From an uncultured Cytophagaceae bacterium (GTDB taxonomy: Bacteria > Bacteroidota > Bacteroidia > Cytophagales > Spirosomataceae), in the NCBI GenBank assembly GCA_938008575.1, contig CALLKB010000102.1:1-18801 (forward strand): 18,801 bases of DNA. The letters are read 5' to 3'. The notes below the pieces were generated by a model. It was not told the DNA's origin. It worked only from the letters and a program-made list of their open reading frames with translations, and searched no databases. Within the stretch, counting starts at the first letter, position 1, and each line of letters begins with the position of its first letter. This document shows positions 8,000 through 15,076 of this stretch, piece by piece. A program made the position numbers and the translations under genes.

Positions 8000-8326
8000 A
8001 TGTCTAAGATCCAAACCAATCCATCGATCATTACGCGTGATGTAGATAAAATTGCTGCAAAGACAGGTAATACATATGAGTCTATTTCCATTATTGGACA
8101 ACGTGCTCGTCAGATTTCAAGCAAAATGAAGGAGGAATTATCAGGTAAATTATCTGAGTTTGCTTCGTCTGTAGATAATTTGGAGGAGATTTTTGAAAAC
8201 CGTGAGCAGATCGAAATCTCGAAATACTATGAGCGTATGCCAAAGCCAAGTGCGATTGCTATCGACGAGTTTTTGGCTGACAAAGTAGATTTCAGAGCAC
8301 GTACAGAGGGAACAGACGAAAACTAA
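8000..8326 (+). CDS. rpoZ: DNA-directed RNA polymerase omega subunit, Rpb6-type
   Basis: Small RNA polymerase subunit that helps assemble and stabilise the beta-prime subunit. The 108-residue product has the Bacteroidota form of the Rpb6/omega fold: ITRDVDKIAAKTGNTYESISIIGQRARQIS at about 11-40. There the helix with YESISIIGQRARQI corresponds to the conserved omega helix that contacts beta-prime. An acidic middle (DNLEEIFENREQIE) and a KPSAIAIDEFLADKV tail follow. Position directly after bamD and before a DUF4835 gene is the arrangement found across Bacteroidota and supports the call. In many relatives coaBC stands between this gene and DUF4835; here only 21 nt separate them. Confidence 0.85.
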   Translation: MSKIQTNPSIITRDVDKIAAKTGNTYESISIIGQRARQISSKMKEELSGKLSEFASSVDNLEEIFENREQIEISKYYERMPKPSAIAIDEFLADKVDFRARTEGTDEN

Positions 8327-8347
8327 TCTTTTTTCGTTTGATTTCAT

Positions 8348-9256
8348 ATGAAATCCATTCGCATACTTTTATTCGCGATTCTATGTCTCGGTTCTTGGGT
8401 CTCTAAAGCCCAAGAACTACAGACAACTGTTACGATTAACACCGAGCAATTACAGCTCGATCAGCAGCGAGGATCCTCGCAAATTTATTCCGAACTTCAG
8501 CGTACACTTCAAGATTTTTTGTCCAACCGCCGTTGGTCAAACGATAATTTTGCGCCCGAGGAAAAAATCAAAGTCAACATCAATCTTCTATTGACCAAAG
8601 CGAGCTCACAAGGTGATTTTGAGGCCAATGCTCGTATTCAGGTTTTACGTCCCGTTTTTGGAACCTCTTATGAGACGGTCATCTTGAATATGGTTGATAA
8701 AAATTTCAATTTTAAGTACCAGTTAGGTACGCCAATCACCTACAATGACAATAGTTTTATTGATAATTTGAGTTCATTGATGGCCTATTATGCCTATTTG
8801 TCTTTGGCTTATCATTATGATTCGATGGGATTGCGTGGGGGAGAGGCCTTTGTACAAAAATTGGTGAATTTGACGAATCTAGCTCAAAATTCGGGAACTG
8901 GATGGGGTAATGCTTCTGATATTCGTTCTCGCTTCGCGATTTCGGAGAATTTGATGAACCAACAAATCCAAGGGATGCGTGATGTGAATTATACCTACCA
9001 TCGTTTGTATTTGGATACATTTAAGGATAAGCCGGATGAGGCACGCAAGGGGATTTTGGATTTGTTGATGCAGATTCGCCAGATTAATCAGATACGCCCA
9101 GGCGCAGCGAGCATTCGTGTGTTTTTTGATGCCAAAAGCGAGGAGATCTTTTCTATTTTGGATGAGGCGGGCGTGTCTGAGCGCCAACAAGCCTTTGCTT
9201 ATTTAAGTTTACTAGATCCAATTCGGACCGAATCTTATCGAAAATTAATCAGGTAG
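8348..9256 (+). CDS. DUF4835 family secreted protein
   Basis: Protein of unknown function restricted to Bacteroidota. The 302-residue product has a clear signal peptide (KSIRILLFAILCLGSW, cleavage probably after SKA, leaving QELQ at the mature N-terminus). The rest carries family-like stretches: RTLQDFLSNRRWSNDNFAPEEKIKVNINL in the first third, RPVFGTSYETVILNMVDKNFNF in the middle, then a helical region with LMAYYAYLSLAYHYDSMGLRGGEAF. There are no membrane helices after the signal, so it is probably periplasmic. In related genomes it follows bamD, rpoZ and coaBC and precedes recN. Here coaBC is absent, and the next gene is a convergent tilS. A role beside the BAM complex is only a guess from neighbourhood. 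Confidence 0.85.
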   Translation: MKSIRILLFAILCLGSWVSKAQELQTTVTINTEQLQLDQQRGSSQIYSELQRTLQDFLSNRRWSNDNFAPEEKIKVNINLLLTKASSQGDFEANARIQVLRPVFGTSYETVILNMVDKNFNFKYQLGTPITYNDNSFIDNLSSLMAYYAYLSLAYHYDSMGLRGGEAFVQKLVNLTNLAQNSGTGWGNASDIRSRFAISENLMNQQIQGMRDVNYTYHRLYLDTFKDKPDEARKGILDLLMQIRQINQIRPGAASIRVFFDAKSEEIFSILDEAGVSERQQAFAYLSLLDPIRTESYRKLIR

Positions 9257-9296
9257 ATTATCAGTTTTAGGGGAAATGAAGTACTTTTTCTCCTGT

Positions 9297-9332
9297 ACCT
9301 TTGGCAATCCTCAAAACAGGTTTGCCAAAGGT
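9297..9332. repeat. 11-bp inverted repeat (hairpin) after DUF4835 gene
   Basis: ACCTTTGGCAA at 9297-9307 is the exact reverse complement of TTGCCAAAGGT at 9322-9332, with a 14-nt loop that can add three more pairs (CCT/AGG). It sits between the convergent DUF4835 and tilS genes, so it could act as a terminator. Neither flank has a T-tract, so the intrinsic terminator call is weak. The right arm lies inside the first unit of the adjacent tandem repeat. Confidence 0.6.
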
Positions 9333-9414
9333 GAGTGGAACTGAGTTAATTAAAGTGAGTGGATCTAGGTTTGCCAAATGTGAGTGGAACCCACTTAGCC
9401 AAAGCTAGCTAGGA
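9318..9414. repeat. Degenerate ~24-bp tandem repeat, about four units
   Basis: Units start at 9318, 9342, 9367 and 9391. The first and third are 24 bp and differ at a single base (AGGTTTGCCAAA, then G or T, then GTGAGTGGAAC). The second keeps only the second half (AAAGTGAGTGGATC), and the fourth keeps an eroded first half (TTAGCCAAAGC). The array runs into the tilS stop codon at 9409-9411. No coding potential or known repeat family is recognised. The whole gap 9257-9408 has no gene. Confidence 0.65.
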
Positions 9415-10740
9415 TTTCGACTTTAATTCAAAAATCATCACGGTCTCCGTTTTGTCAGAAACCTTGAATCGGTTATCAATGCGGTGACCCACTATCCAAG
9501 CCACAGAACCTTTGCTTAGCATTAATAAGGTGGTTTTCTTGATATTCAGTGCCACTTTTTTGTCCGTTAGGAAGTCAGAAATTAGCTTTTTGGAATTCAT
9601 GCCTAGCGGGCAAAACCAATCGCCTTCTTGCGTCTTACGGATTTCAAGCGGAAATGTTAAGCTATCAGCATCGAGACATGCAATATTTGCTTCAGTTGGA
9701 ACTTTGAAATCAGCCGTTTTTTCCTCTACATAAATATGTAATTCCTGCGAACCCAAGTCGATGATTTCATCTTCTTCTTGAACTAAGATGGGTTTGTATT
9801 CCGACTGGTCCTTAGGGCTTAAAACCCATTGGTTCCGGTCGATGTTCAATGTATATAACGGGGATTCGAAAATCTTGCCTACTTTATCTGCTGGGTGATT
9901 CGTGATTTGAGCGATTTGATCTCCGTTGAATGCTAAACTTTGGAGCCAACGCTGTTGCATGACTTTTTCACGGGCCGACTTCACATTTAATTGAACAAAT
10001 AAATTATTAGCTGTGTCGCTCTTAATATTAGACTCTTGCCACATCGCGTATTCTTCTTGAATCCAGGCTTCTATATCCCGAATTCGCTCACTCGTTTGTG
10101 CTAAGGTTTCATCAAAGGTTGAATTGAGCTCTTGAAACTTGGGCATGATTTCATGACGGATGAAATTACGCTGGTATTTCGTGGATTCATTGGATGAATC
10201 CTCTCTCCATGCCAAATGTTTCTCAACAACAAAATCGAATATTTGTTCTTGGTTGGCGAATAACATTGGTCGGATAATATGGCCATTTTTTACGGGTATA
10301 CCGTGGAATCCAGCCAATCCACTTCCCCGTGTTAAGTTGATCAATACAGTTTCAGCGCTGTCCATTTGATGATGTGCCGTCGCAATGTATTGATATCCTG
10401 CTTGTTGGCGAATTTCCTCAAACCAATTATACCGCAACAATCGCGCAGCCATTTGCGTGGAAATCTTTTCTTTCTCCGCAAAGGCTTTGGTGTCAAAAAC
10501 GATACTGTGGTAGTCGACCTTGAGCGTTTTGGCAAATTTCTTTACAAATACCTCATCGGCTAGTGATTCTTCGCCACGCAAACTGAAATTCACATGGGCA
10601 ATTCCAAAATTGAATTTTGCCAACGAAAATAGTTTGGCCAAAACCACCGAATCGATTCCTCCGCTAACTGCGATTAGGATTTTGTCTTCGGGTTGAAATA
10701 AATTCTCTTTTTGGATAAAATGGATGAAATCTTCCAGCAT
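9409..10740 (-). CDS. tilS: tRNA(Ile)-lysidine synthetase
   Basis: Ligates lysine to C34 of the CAU-anticodon tRNA-Ile, changing its decoding from AUG to AUA; an ATP-using PP-loop enzyme that is normally essential. From ATG 10740 the product is 443 residues. The PP-loop SGGIDS lies at 26-31 (KILIAVSGGIDSVVLAKLF). Also seen are FNFGIAHVNFSLRGEESLADE, the TAHHQMDSAETVLINLTRGSGLAG catalytic region, NESTKYQRNFIRHEIMP, and a C-terminal TilS domain with EGDWFCPLGMNSKKLISDFL. A longer reading from 10806 would add 22 residues, cross the divergent gene's start and spoil the expected N-terminus, so the MLEDFIHFIQKEN start is preferred. The gap to the divergent OstA-like gene is only 51 nt. Confidence 0.94.
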   Translation of the reverse strand: MLEDFIHFIQKENLFQPEDKILIAVSGGIDSVVLAKLFSLAKFNFGIAHVNFSLRGEESLADEVFVKKFAKTLKVDYHSIVFDTKAFAEKEKISTQMAARLLRYNWFEEIRQQAGYQYIATAHHQMDSAETVLINLTRGSGLAGFHGIPVKNGHIIRPMLFANQEQIFDFVVEKHLAWREDSSNESTKYQRNFIRHEIMPKFQELNSTFDETLAQTSERIRDIEAWIQEEYAMWQESNIKSDTANNLFVQLNVKSAREKVMQQRWLQSLAFNGDQIAQITNHPADKVGKIFESPLYTLNIDRNQWVLSPKDQSEYKPILVQEEDEIIDLGSQELHIYVEEKTADFKVPTEANIACLDADSLTFPLEIRKTQEGDWFCPLGMNSKKLISDFLTDKKVALNIKKTTLLMLSKGSVAWIVGHRIDNRFKVSDKTETVMIFELKSKS

Positions 10741-10791
10741 AAAATTGGTAAATTGCGCGTTCAATTGAAGATGCGAAATTAACGATTCGCG

Positions 10792-12330
10792 ATGAACATG
10801 CGGCAAAAATACGGATTATTCCTCTTTTTCTTTTTGATTCTTCCAGCTTGCTTGCTCGCGCAAAGCCAGTTGGAGGTCATTCGCGCCGACAGCCTCAATG
10901 GCATGCAACAAGAGTTAATCATGCGCAAAACGTTGATTGGTCGTGTTTTTTTGCGACAAGGAACGACAACATTGGCATGCGATCAAGCAGTCCTAAATAG
11001 TACCACGAATAATGTGGAAGCTTATGGGCATGTGAAAATCATTCAAGCGGATACGGTGACGATAACGGGTGATACAGCAGTGTACATTGGGGATACGCGG
11101 CAAGCTTATATTTCCGGAAAGGTCAAGTTAGACGATCATACAATTATTCTAACAACGAATAAACTAGATTATGACATGAATTCTCGGATGGCTATTTACC
11201 ATTCTGGTGCAAAGATTGTGGATAAGAAATCAACTTTGTCAAGTAAGGAAGGTTTCTACAATACGGTTACCAAAAACTTTTTATTCAAAGAAAAGGTTCG
11301 CGTCTTAGACAAAGAAGGCGGAAAATTGCAAGCAGATTCGCTTAAGTACAATACCGCTTCGAAAGAGGCCTATTTTATTGCTCCTACGGAAATCATTACG
11401 AAAAAAGATACGGTTTTAACGAACGCTGGTTTTTACAATACGCAAACCAAAGTTTCGAATTTTACCGGTCGGTCTACAGCCAAAACTGACGAATACATCC
11501 TTTCAGCCGATACCCTGTTTTACGATAGCCCCACACAGATTGGGGTTGCACGTGGACGTGTTGAATTTTTAAGCCAAAAACAAAAGGTTGTTTTGACGGG
11601 TGATCATGGTCGTTATGCTGGAAAAACAGGAATCACGCGGGTCTATGGACACGCGCTGATGCGGAATATTGGTGAAAAGGACACTTTGTATTTGACTGCT
11701 GATACCTTGGTTTCGATGCAAAATAAGACGGACTCAACGCGAAAATTGTATGCCTACAAACATGTGTTGATCTATAAATCTGACTTCTCTGGGAAGTGTG
11801 ATTCGCTCGGTTATGACACCAAGGATTCGGTTATTCACTTTTACCAAAAGCCTTTACTATGGACGAATGATTCCCAATTGCAGGCTGATTCGGTTTCCAT
11901 GTACATGACCAATCAAAAAATGCGTGAGATGCGTTTGCGCGGTCATTCCTTTGTGATTTCAAAAGATTCTGCGTCCCATTATAATCAAATTAAGGGACGC
12001 AAAATGTGGGTATTTTTTGCAGATGATTCCCGATTGAAGAAAGTCCAAGTGGATGGCAATGGTGAAAGTGTATATTATGTCATGGATGATAAGAAAAATA
12101 CAACAGGCTTGAATCGCGTCGAATGCAGTCGGATGAACCTCTTTTTTCTAGAAAATAAAATCAATAAGATATCGTTTATCACGAAACCTGAAGCCAAGTT
12201 CGTGCCTCCCAAGGAGTGGAAAGATGAGCTCGAATATTTGGATGGATTTAATTGGCGCTCAAAAGAAAAAATTACATTACCGATGATTATGGAGCGCGTT
12301 CGTCTGGCTCCCGCTGTTAAAAAACCTTAA
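10792..12330 (+). CDS. OstA-like protein (LptA/LptD N-terminal-type domain, LPS transport)
   Basis: Predicted exported protein of the Bacteroidota OstA-like family, related to LptA, which carries lipopolysaccharide across the periplasm. The 512 residues begin with a signal peptide (GLFLFFFLILPACLLAQ). The start may be the ATG at 10792 or 10798. The body is a run of beta-strand repeats typical of the OstA jellyroll: RADSLNGMQQELIMRKTLIGRVFLRQGTTTLACDQAVL, NNVEAYGHVKIIQADTVTITGDTAVYIGD, KLDYDMNSRMAIYHSGAKIVDKKSTLSS and further copies up to about residue 450. Each copy shows a pattern of unwanted base (GDxAxY) followed by a strand. LPAC could be read as a poor lipobox, so lipidation is uncertain. 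It is divergent from tilS. A role in building the LPS bridge with the MsbA-like exporter is inference. Confidence 0.85.
   Translation: MNMRQKYGLFLFFFLILPACLLAQSQLEVIRADSLNGMQQELIMRKTLIGRVFLRQGTTTLACDQAVLNSTTNNVEAYGHVKIIQADTVTITGDTAVYIGDTRQAYISGKVKLDDHTIILTTNKLDYDMNSRMAIYHSGAKIVDKKSTLSSKEGFYNTVTKNFLFKEKVRVLDKEGGKLQADSLKYNTASKEAYFIAPTEIITKKDTVLTNAGFYNTQTKVSNFTGRSTAKTDEYILSADTLFYDSPTQIGVARGRVEFLSQKQKVVLTGDHGRYAGKTGITRVYGHALMRNIGEKDTLYLTADTLVSMQNKTDSTRKLYAYKHVLIYKSDFSGKCDSLGYDTKDSVIHFYQKPLLWTNDSQLQADSVSMYMTNQKMREMRLRGHSFVISKDSASHYNQIKGRKMWVFFADDSRLKKVQVDGNGESVYYVMDDKKNTTGLNRVECSRMNLFFLENKINKISFITKPEAKFVPPKEWKDELEYLDGFNWRSKEKITLPMIMERVRLAPAVKKP
10804..10811 (-). promoter_or_regulatory. Candidate -7 box for tilS inside the divergent gene's start
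   Basis: On the minus strand this reads TATTTTTG, a perfect TAnnTTTG match. It lies within the first codons of the OstA-like gene and would start a tilS transcript with a leader of about 55 nt. A second near match, TAATTTCG, lies closer to tilS. Which one is used cannot be told from the sequence. Confidence 0.3.
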
Positions 12331-12399
12331 AATTTGGCTTTTTGTCACTGGATTTTGACCGTTTACCTATTGTAGTATTTTTTCTTAGCTATAAAGAAT

Positions 12400-12407
12400 T
12401 ACTTTTG
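12400..12407 (+). promoter_or_regulatory. Candidate -7 box for the T9SS cargo gene
   Basis: TACTTTTG matches TAnnTTTG and is followed by AACATTCG, 16 nt before the ATG at 12424. A TTG at 12370-12372 is 27 nt upstream, longer than the usual spacing. It suggests the cargo gene has its own promoter in the 93-nt gap after the OstA-like gene. Confidence 0.45.
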
Positions 12408-12423
12408 AACATTCGATTTCCTT

Positions 12424-13023
12424 ATGATTCAAACTTTACGTCATTCTTTCTTTTTTGCATTGCTGCTCGGCTTTCTTGGTCCAGTATTTCTGCATGCTCA
12501 AAATGATGGGAAATCGAAATCTAGACTAAGTATTCAACGAACAGCACAGCGCGTGACTTTGCCAATTTTATTGGCTAAGCGTTCATTTCATGTGAATCCT
12601 GCTTTGCAGACTAATCTTGATTTAAAGCAGAATTCATACCTAACGCAAATCATGAAGACAAGTTTTGCGAAAGCTTCCTCGACAAACATCGTAGGGCAGG
12701 TTCAGGATCGTAAATTAGTCGAAGAGAATAGCAACAATCCGAATTACTTGTTTTTAAATGACCGTATTCAAGTTTCGCATGCCTATCCTAATCCAGCTTC
12801 TGATTTTCTGGATATCGATTATCAGGTTGTAGGCAATCAGGAATTGCGAATTGGCTTTTTTAATGTATTGGGAGAACAAGTGAAGGAATTTTCCCTTGAC
12901 AGAGATCAAAAAACATTGCGTATTTCCTTACGCGATTTTTCTTCAGGGATGTATCTATATCAATTGTCGATAGATGGCCGGTCGGTCGCTACCAAAAAAA
13001 TTATTGTTCGGAAAGGGGTATAA
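12424..13023 (+). CDS. Small secreted protein with C-terminal type IX secretion (type A) sorting domain
   Basis: Exported cargo of the type IX secretion system. The 199 residues start with a signal peptide (RHSFFFALLLGFLGPVFLHAQ) for Sec export. Residues about 27-115 match nothing I recognise: they are basic and rich in K, R, N, S and T. The C-terminal part, about 116-198, is a Por-type sorting domain: AYPNPASDFLDIDY from residue 120, the LRIGFFNVLGEQVKEF strand pair, FSSGMYLYQLSIDG, and the basic end VATKKIIVRKG. This domain takes the protein through the outer membrane and is normally cut off and replaced by surface LPS attachment. The cargo part is unusually short at roughly 90 residues. 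It lacks large adhesive or catalytic modules, so its job is unknown. Confidence 0.85.
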   Translation: MIQTLRHSFFFALLLGFLGPVFLHAQNDGKSKSRLSIQRTAQRVTLPILLAKRSFHVNPALQTNLDLKQNSYLTQIMKTSFAKASSTNIVGQVQDRKLVEENSNNPNYLFLNDRIQVSHAYPNPASDFLDIDYQVVGNQELRIGFFNVLGEQVKEFSLDRDQKTLRISLRDFSSGMYLYQLSIDGRSVATKKIIVRKGV

Positions 13024-13027
13024 AAAA

Positions 13028-13057
13028 AACCTGGATGGAAGTCATTCCATCCAGGTT
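13028..13057 (-). terminator. Intrinsic terminator for htpG (minus strand)
   Basis: A perfect 13-bp stem (AACCTGGATGGAA at 13028-13040 with TTCCATCCAGGTT at 13045-13057) with a 4-nt loop. On the minus strand it is followed by a run of eight T (plus-strand A tract at 13022-13029), the form of a rho-independent terminator for the htpG transcript. On the plus strand it has no T-tract, so it does not serve the T9SS cargo gene well. The A tract overlaps that gene's stop codon. Confidence 0.75.
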
Positions 13058-13062
13058 CTGTA

Positions 13063-13166
13063 GAGACGCGATACTTCGCATCTACTCCCTAGGCTGAAGC
13101 CTAGGGTTATAAAAGAATTAGGATAACCCCAGACTTTAGTCTGGGGCTTTTTAGGTATCGCGTCTC
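13063..13166. repeat. Nested palindromic intergenic mosaic
   Basis: GAGACGCGATAC at 13063-13074 is the exact reverse complement of GTATCGCGTCTC at 13155-13166. Enclosed are a 9-bp hairpin CCCTAGGCT/AGCCTAGGG (13087-13106, 2-nt loop) and a 9-bp hairpin CCCCAGACT/AGTCTGGGG (13127-13146). The left arm also continues into an eroded own palindrome ending ATCTAC. GAGACGCG and CCCCAG-type palindromes recur in intergenic DNA of Bacteroidota, so this is probably a stack of REP-like units. Confidence 0.6.
13127..13152 (+). terminator. Intrinsic terminator for the T9SS cargo gene (plus strand)
   Basis: A 9-bp stem (CCCCAGACT/AGTCTGGGG) with a tiny loop is followed by CTTTTT at 13147-13152, the form of a rho-independent terminator for plus-strand transcripts coming from 13023. 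It lies beyond the minus-strand terminator, so the two convergent transcripts would overlap by about 100 nt at their 3' ends. Confidence 0.65.
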
Positions 13167-13170
13167 GACA

Positions 13171-14985
13171 CTATTGATTAGCAATCGTTCGCTTAATAAA
13201 CGCTGTCAAATCAGCTCCCGTCAACAAATTCTGCGATAGTAAAGCTAGATCTGAGATTTGCTTCGCTAAAGCTTTTTGCTCTTCTTCAGATTCTAAGCTC
13301 GCTAATTTGCCAATCAACGGGTGATTCGCATTGACCGTAATATTATAGGTTGTTGGCATCGCCCCAAACATTCCCATGCCTCCGCCGTTTTTCGACATTT
13401 CACTCATGCGGCGCATGAACTCATTTTGGGTAACAATGGCAGGTAATTCGTCCGGAGACATGGCCTCAACGGCTACGACTTTTTGTTTGTCATTCAGGGT
13501 TTCTTCGAATACTTTCTTGACACTTTCTTTTTGTGTATCGCTCAGAATGGCTTCTAAGTTGATTCCTGTATCAATTAATTTATCAATTCGGTCTGCATCC
13601 ACACGCTTCCATTGGGTTTTCTCCAATTTGGCTTCCATGGCTTGAATGAAATGACTATCGATTAAGGAATCAAGTCGTAATACTGAGTACTCTTTTTGTT
13701 TGGCGGATTGAATAAAGGCATCTTGCTGTTGTTCGTCAGTCGTATAGAGATAGACTTTGTTGCCATCTTTATCCGTTTGTGCTGCCTGAACCTCTTCAGC
13801 GTATTCGTCTAACGTAAAATATTTGTCATTCGTATCTTGAACTAAGCAAAAATTTGTTGCGCGTTCCATGAATTTTTCATCGGAAATCATTCCGTATTTG
13901 ACGAATAAGCCAATATTCGCGAATTTCTCTTCGAATGCTGCACGGTCAGCCTTGAATAGGTCGGCCAATTTATCCGCAACTTTTTTCGTGATGTACGAAT
14001 TGATTTTCTTGACATTTGAATCCGCTTGTAAGAAGGAACGAGACACGTTCAATGGAATATCCGGTGAATCAATGACTCCATGCAACAACATCAAGAATTC
14101 GGGTACGATGTCTTTGACTTCGTCGGTGATGAAGACTTGGCGGCTATATAATTGGATCTTTTCACGCTGCAACTGCATTTCATTCTTCACTTTCGGGAAG
14201 TATAAAATACCCGTTAGGTTGAATGGATAATCCACGTTTAAATGAATCCAAAATAAGGGCTTTTCTTGCATTGGATACAATTCATCGTAGAATTGTAGGT
14301 AATCTTCGTCTGTTAAATCGGACGGAGACTTCGTCCAAATCGGATTTGGGTTGTTGATAATTTTCTCTTGAAATTCAATCGGCATCGGTAAGAACTTGCC
14401 ATACTTTTCCAAGATGGATTTCAAACGATATTCTTCCAAGAATTCCTCGGAATCTTCCGCGATGTGTAGAATGATATCCGTTCCGCGTGTTTTCTTTTTG
14501 GCGGAACTAATCGAATATTCGGTTGAACCATCGCAAATCCAACGAGCTGCTTCGGCGCCATCTTGATAAGATTTCGAAATGATTTCCACTTCTTTGGCAA
14601 CCATGAAAGCAGAATAGAATCCTAAGCCAAAATGACCGATGATCCCTTTGTCATCGCCTTGGTCTTTGTATTTCTCCACAAATTCTGTGGCGCCTGAAAA
14701 GGCGATTTGATTAATGTATTTTTTAATTTCTTCGGCAGTCATCCCGATTCCGTTGTCGGAAATCGTGATCGTTTTCTTGTCTTTGTCGAAGCTTACCTGC
14801 ACTTTTAAATCACCCAACTCGCCATTGAATTCACCTATGGAGCTCAATCGCTTGATTTTTTGGGTGGCGTCTACCGCATTGGAAACCAACTCACGAAGGA
14901 AAATCTCGTGGTCCGAATAGAGAAATTTCTTGATAATAGGGAAGATGTTCTCAGTGTGAATGGAGATGTTACCTGTTTCTTTCAT
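13171..14985 (-). CDS. htpG: Molecular chaperone HtpG (Hsp90 family)
   Basis: Cytoplasmic ATP-driven Hsp90 chaperone. The 604 residues are near the usual 610-630. The N-terminal ATPase domain shows LRELVSNAVDAT (E32, N36), DNGIGMT at 77-83 and the lid and glycine-rich motif GHFGLGFYSAFMVA at 117-130. The middle domain has GILYFPK, LYSRQVFITDEVKDIVPEFL and the conserved stretch IPLNVSRSFLQ, as in Bacteroidota HtpG. The C-terminal dimerisation region ends in KRTIANQ and includes the methionine- and glycine-rich loop MRRMSEMSKNGGGMGMFGAMP. It faces a DUF3667 gene across a 91-nt divergent gap. I see no CIRCE operator, and no perfect -7 box for this strand there. Confidence 0.96.
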   Translation of the reverse strand: MKETGNISIHTENIFPIIKKFLYSDHEIFLRELVSNAVDATQKIKRLSSIGEFNGELGDLKVQVSFDKDKKTITISDNGIGMTAEEIKKYINQIAFSGATEFVEKYKDQGDDKGIIGHFGLGFYSAFMVAKEVEIISKSYQDGAEAARWICDGSTEYSISSAKKKTRGTDIILHIAEDSEEFLEEYRLKSILEKYGKFLPMPIEFQEKIINNPNPIWTKSPSDLTDEDYLQFYDELYPMQEKPLFWIHLNVDYPFNLTGILYFPKVKNEMQLQREKIQLYSRQVFITDEVKDIVPEFLMLLHGVIDSPDIPLNVSRSFLQADSNVKKINSYITKKVADKLADLFKADRAAFEEKFANIGLFVKYGMISDEKFMERATNFCLVQDTNDKYFTLDEYAEEVQAAQTDKDGNKVYLYTTDEQQQDAFIQSAKQKEYSVLRLDSLIDSHFIQAMEAKLEKTQWKRVDADRIDKLIDTGINLEAILSDTQKESVKKVFEETLNDKQKVVAVEAMSPDELPAIVTQNEFMRRMSEMSKNGGGMGMFGAMPTTYNITVNANHPLIGKLASLESEEEQKALAKQISDLALLSQNLLTGADLTAFIKRTIANQ

Positions 14986-15007
14986 GTTTAATTGAGATTA
15001 AAAATCA

Positions 15008-15015
15008 TAAATTTG
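15008..15015 (+). promoter_or_regulatory. Candidate -7 box for DUF3667-porP/sprF pair
   Basis: TAAATTTG is a perfect TAnnTTTG match in the gap between htpG and the DUF3667 gene. The start would be near 15022, giving a leader of about 55 nt to the preferred ATG at 15077. It coincides with the alternative ATG at 15023. No clean TTG is found at -33. Confidence 0.45.
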
Positions 15016-15076
15016 GAATCCGATGGTTCAAATCTTAATCCAAAACCTATCGGAATGTCATATTGTCAGAAATTTT

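Noticed and set aside
9297..9332. Hairpin read as a standard rho-independent terminator
   Set aside because: Neither side has a run of T, and the right arm belongs to a tandem repeat, so I list it only as an inverted repeat.
9318..9414. Possible small CRISPR array
   Set aside because: Units follow each other directly with no spacers, half of them are decayed, and no cas gene is near.
10741..10806. N-terminal extension of TilS by 22 residues
   Set aside because: It would run into the start of the divergent OstA-like gene and moves the PP-loop too far from the N-terminus; ATG 10740 gives the expected family start.
14986..15076. CIRCE or other heat-shock operator upstream of htpG
   Set aside because: No TTAGCACTC/GAGTGCTAA inverted repeat is present; only AT-rich sequence and a -7 box for the opposite strand are seen.
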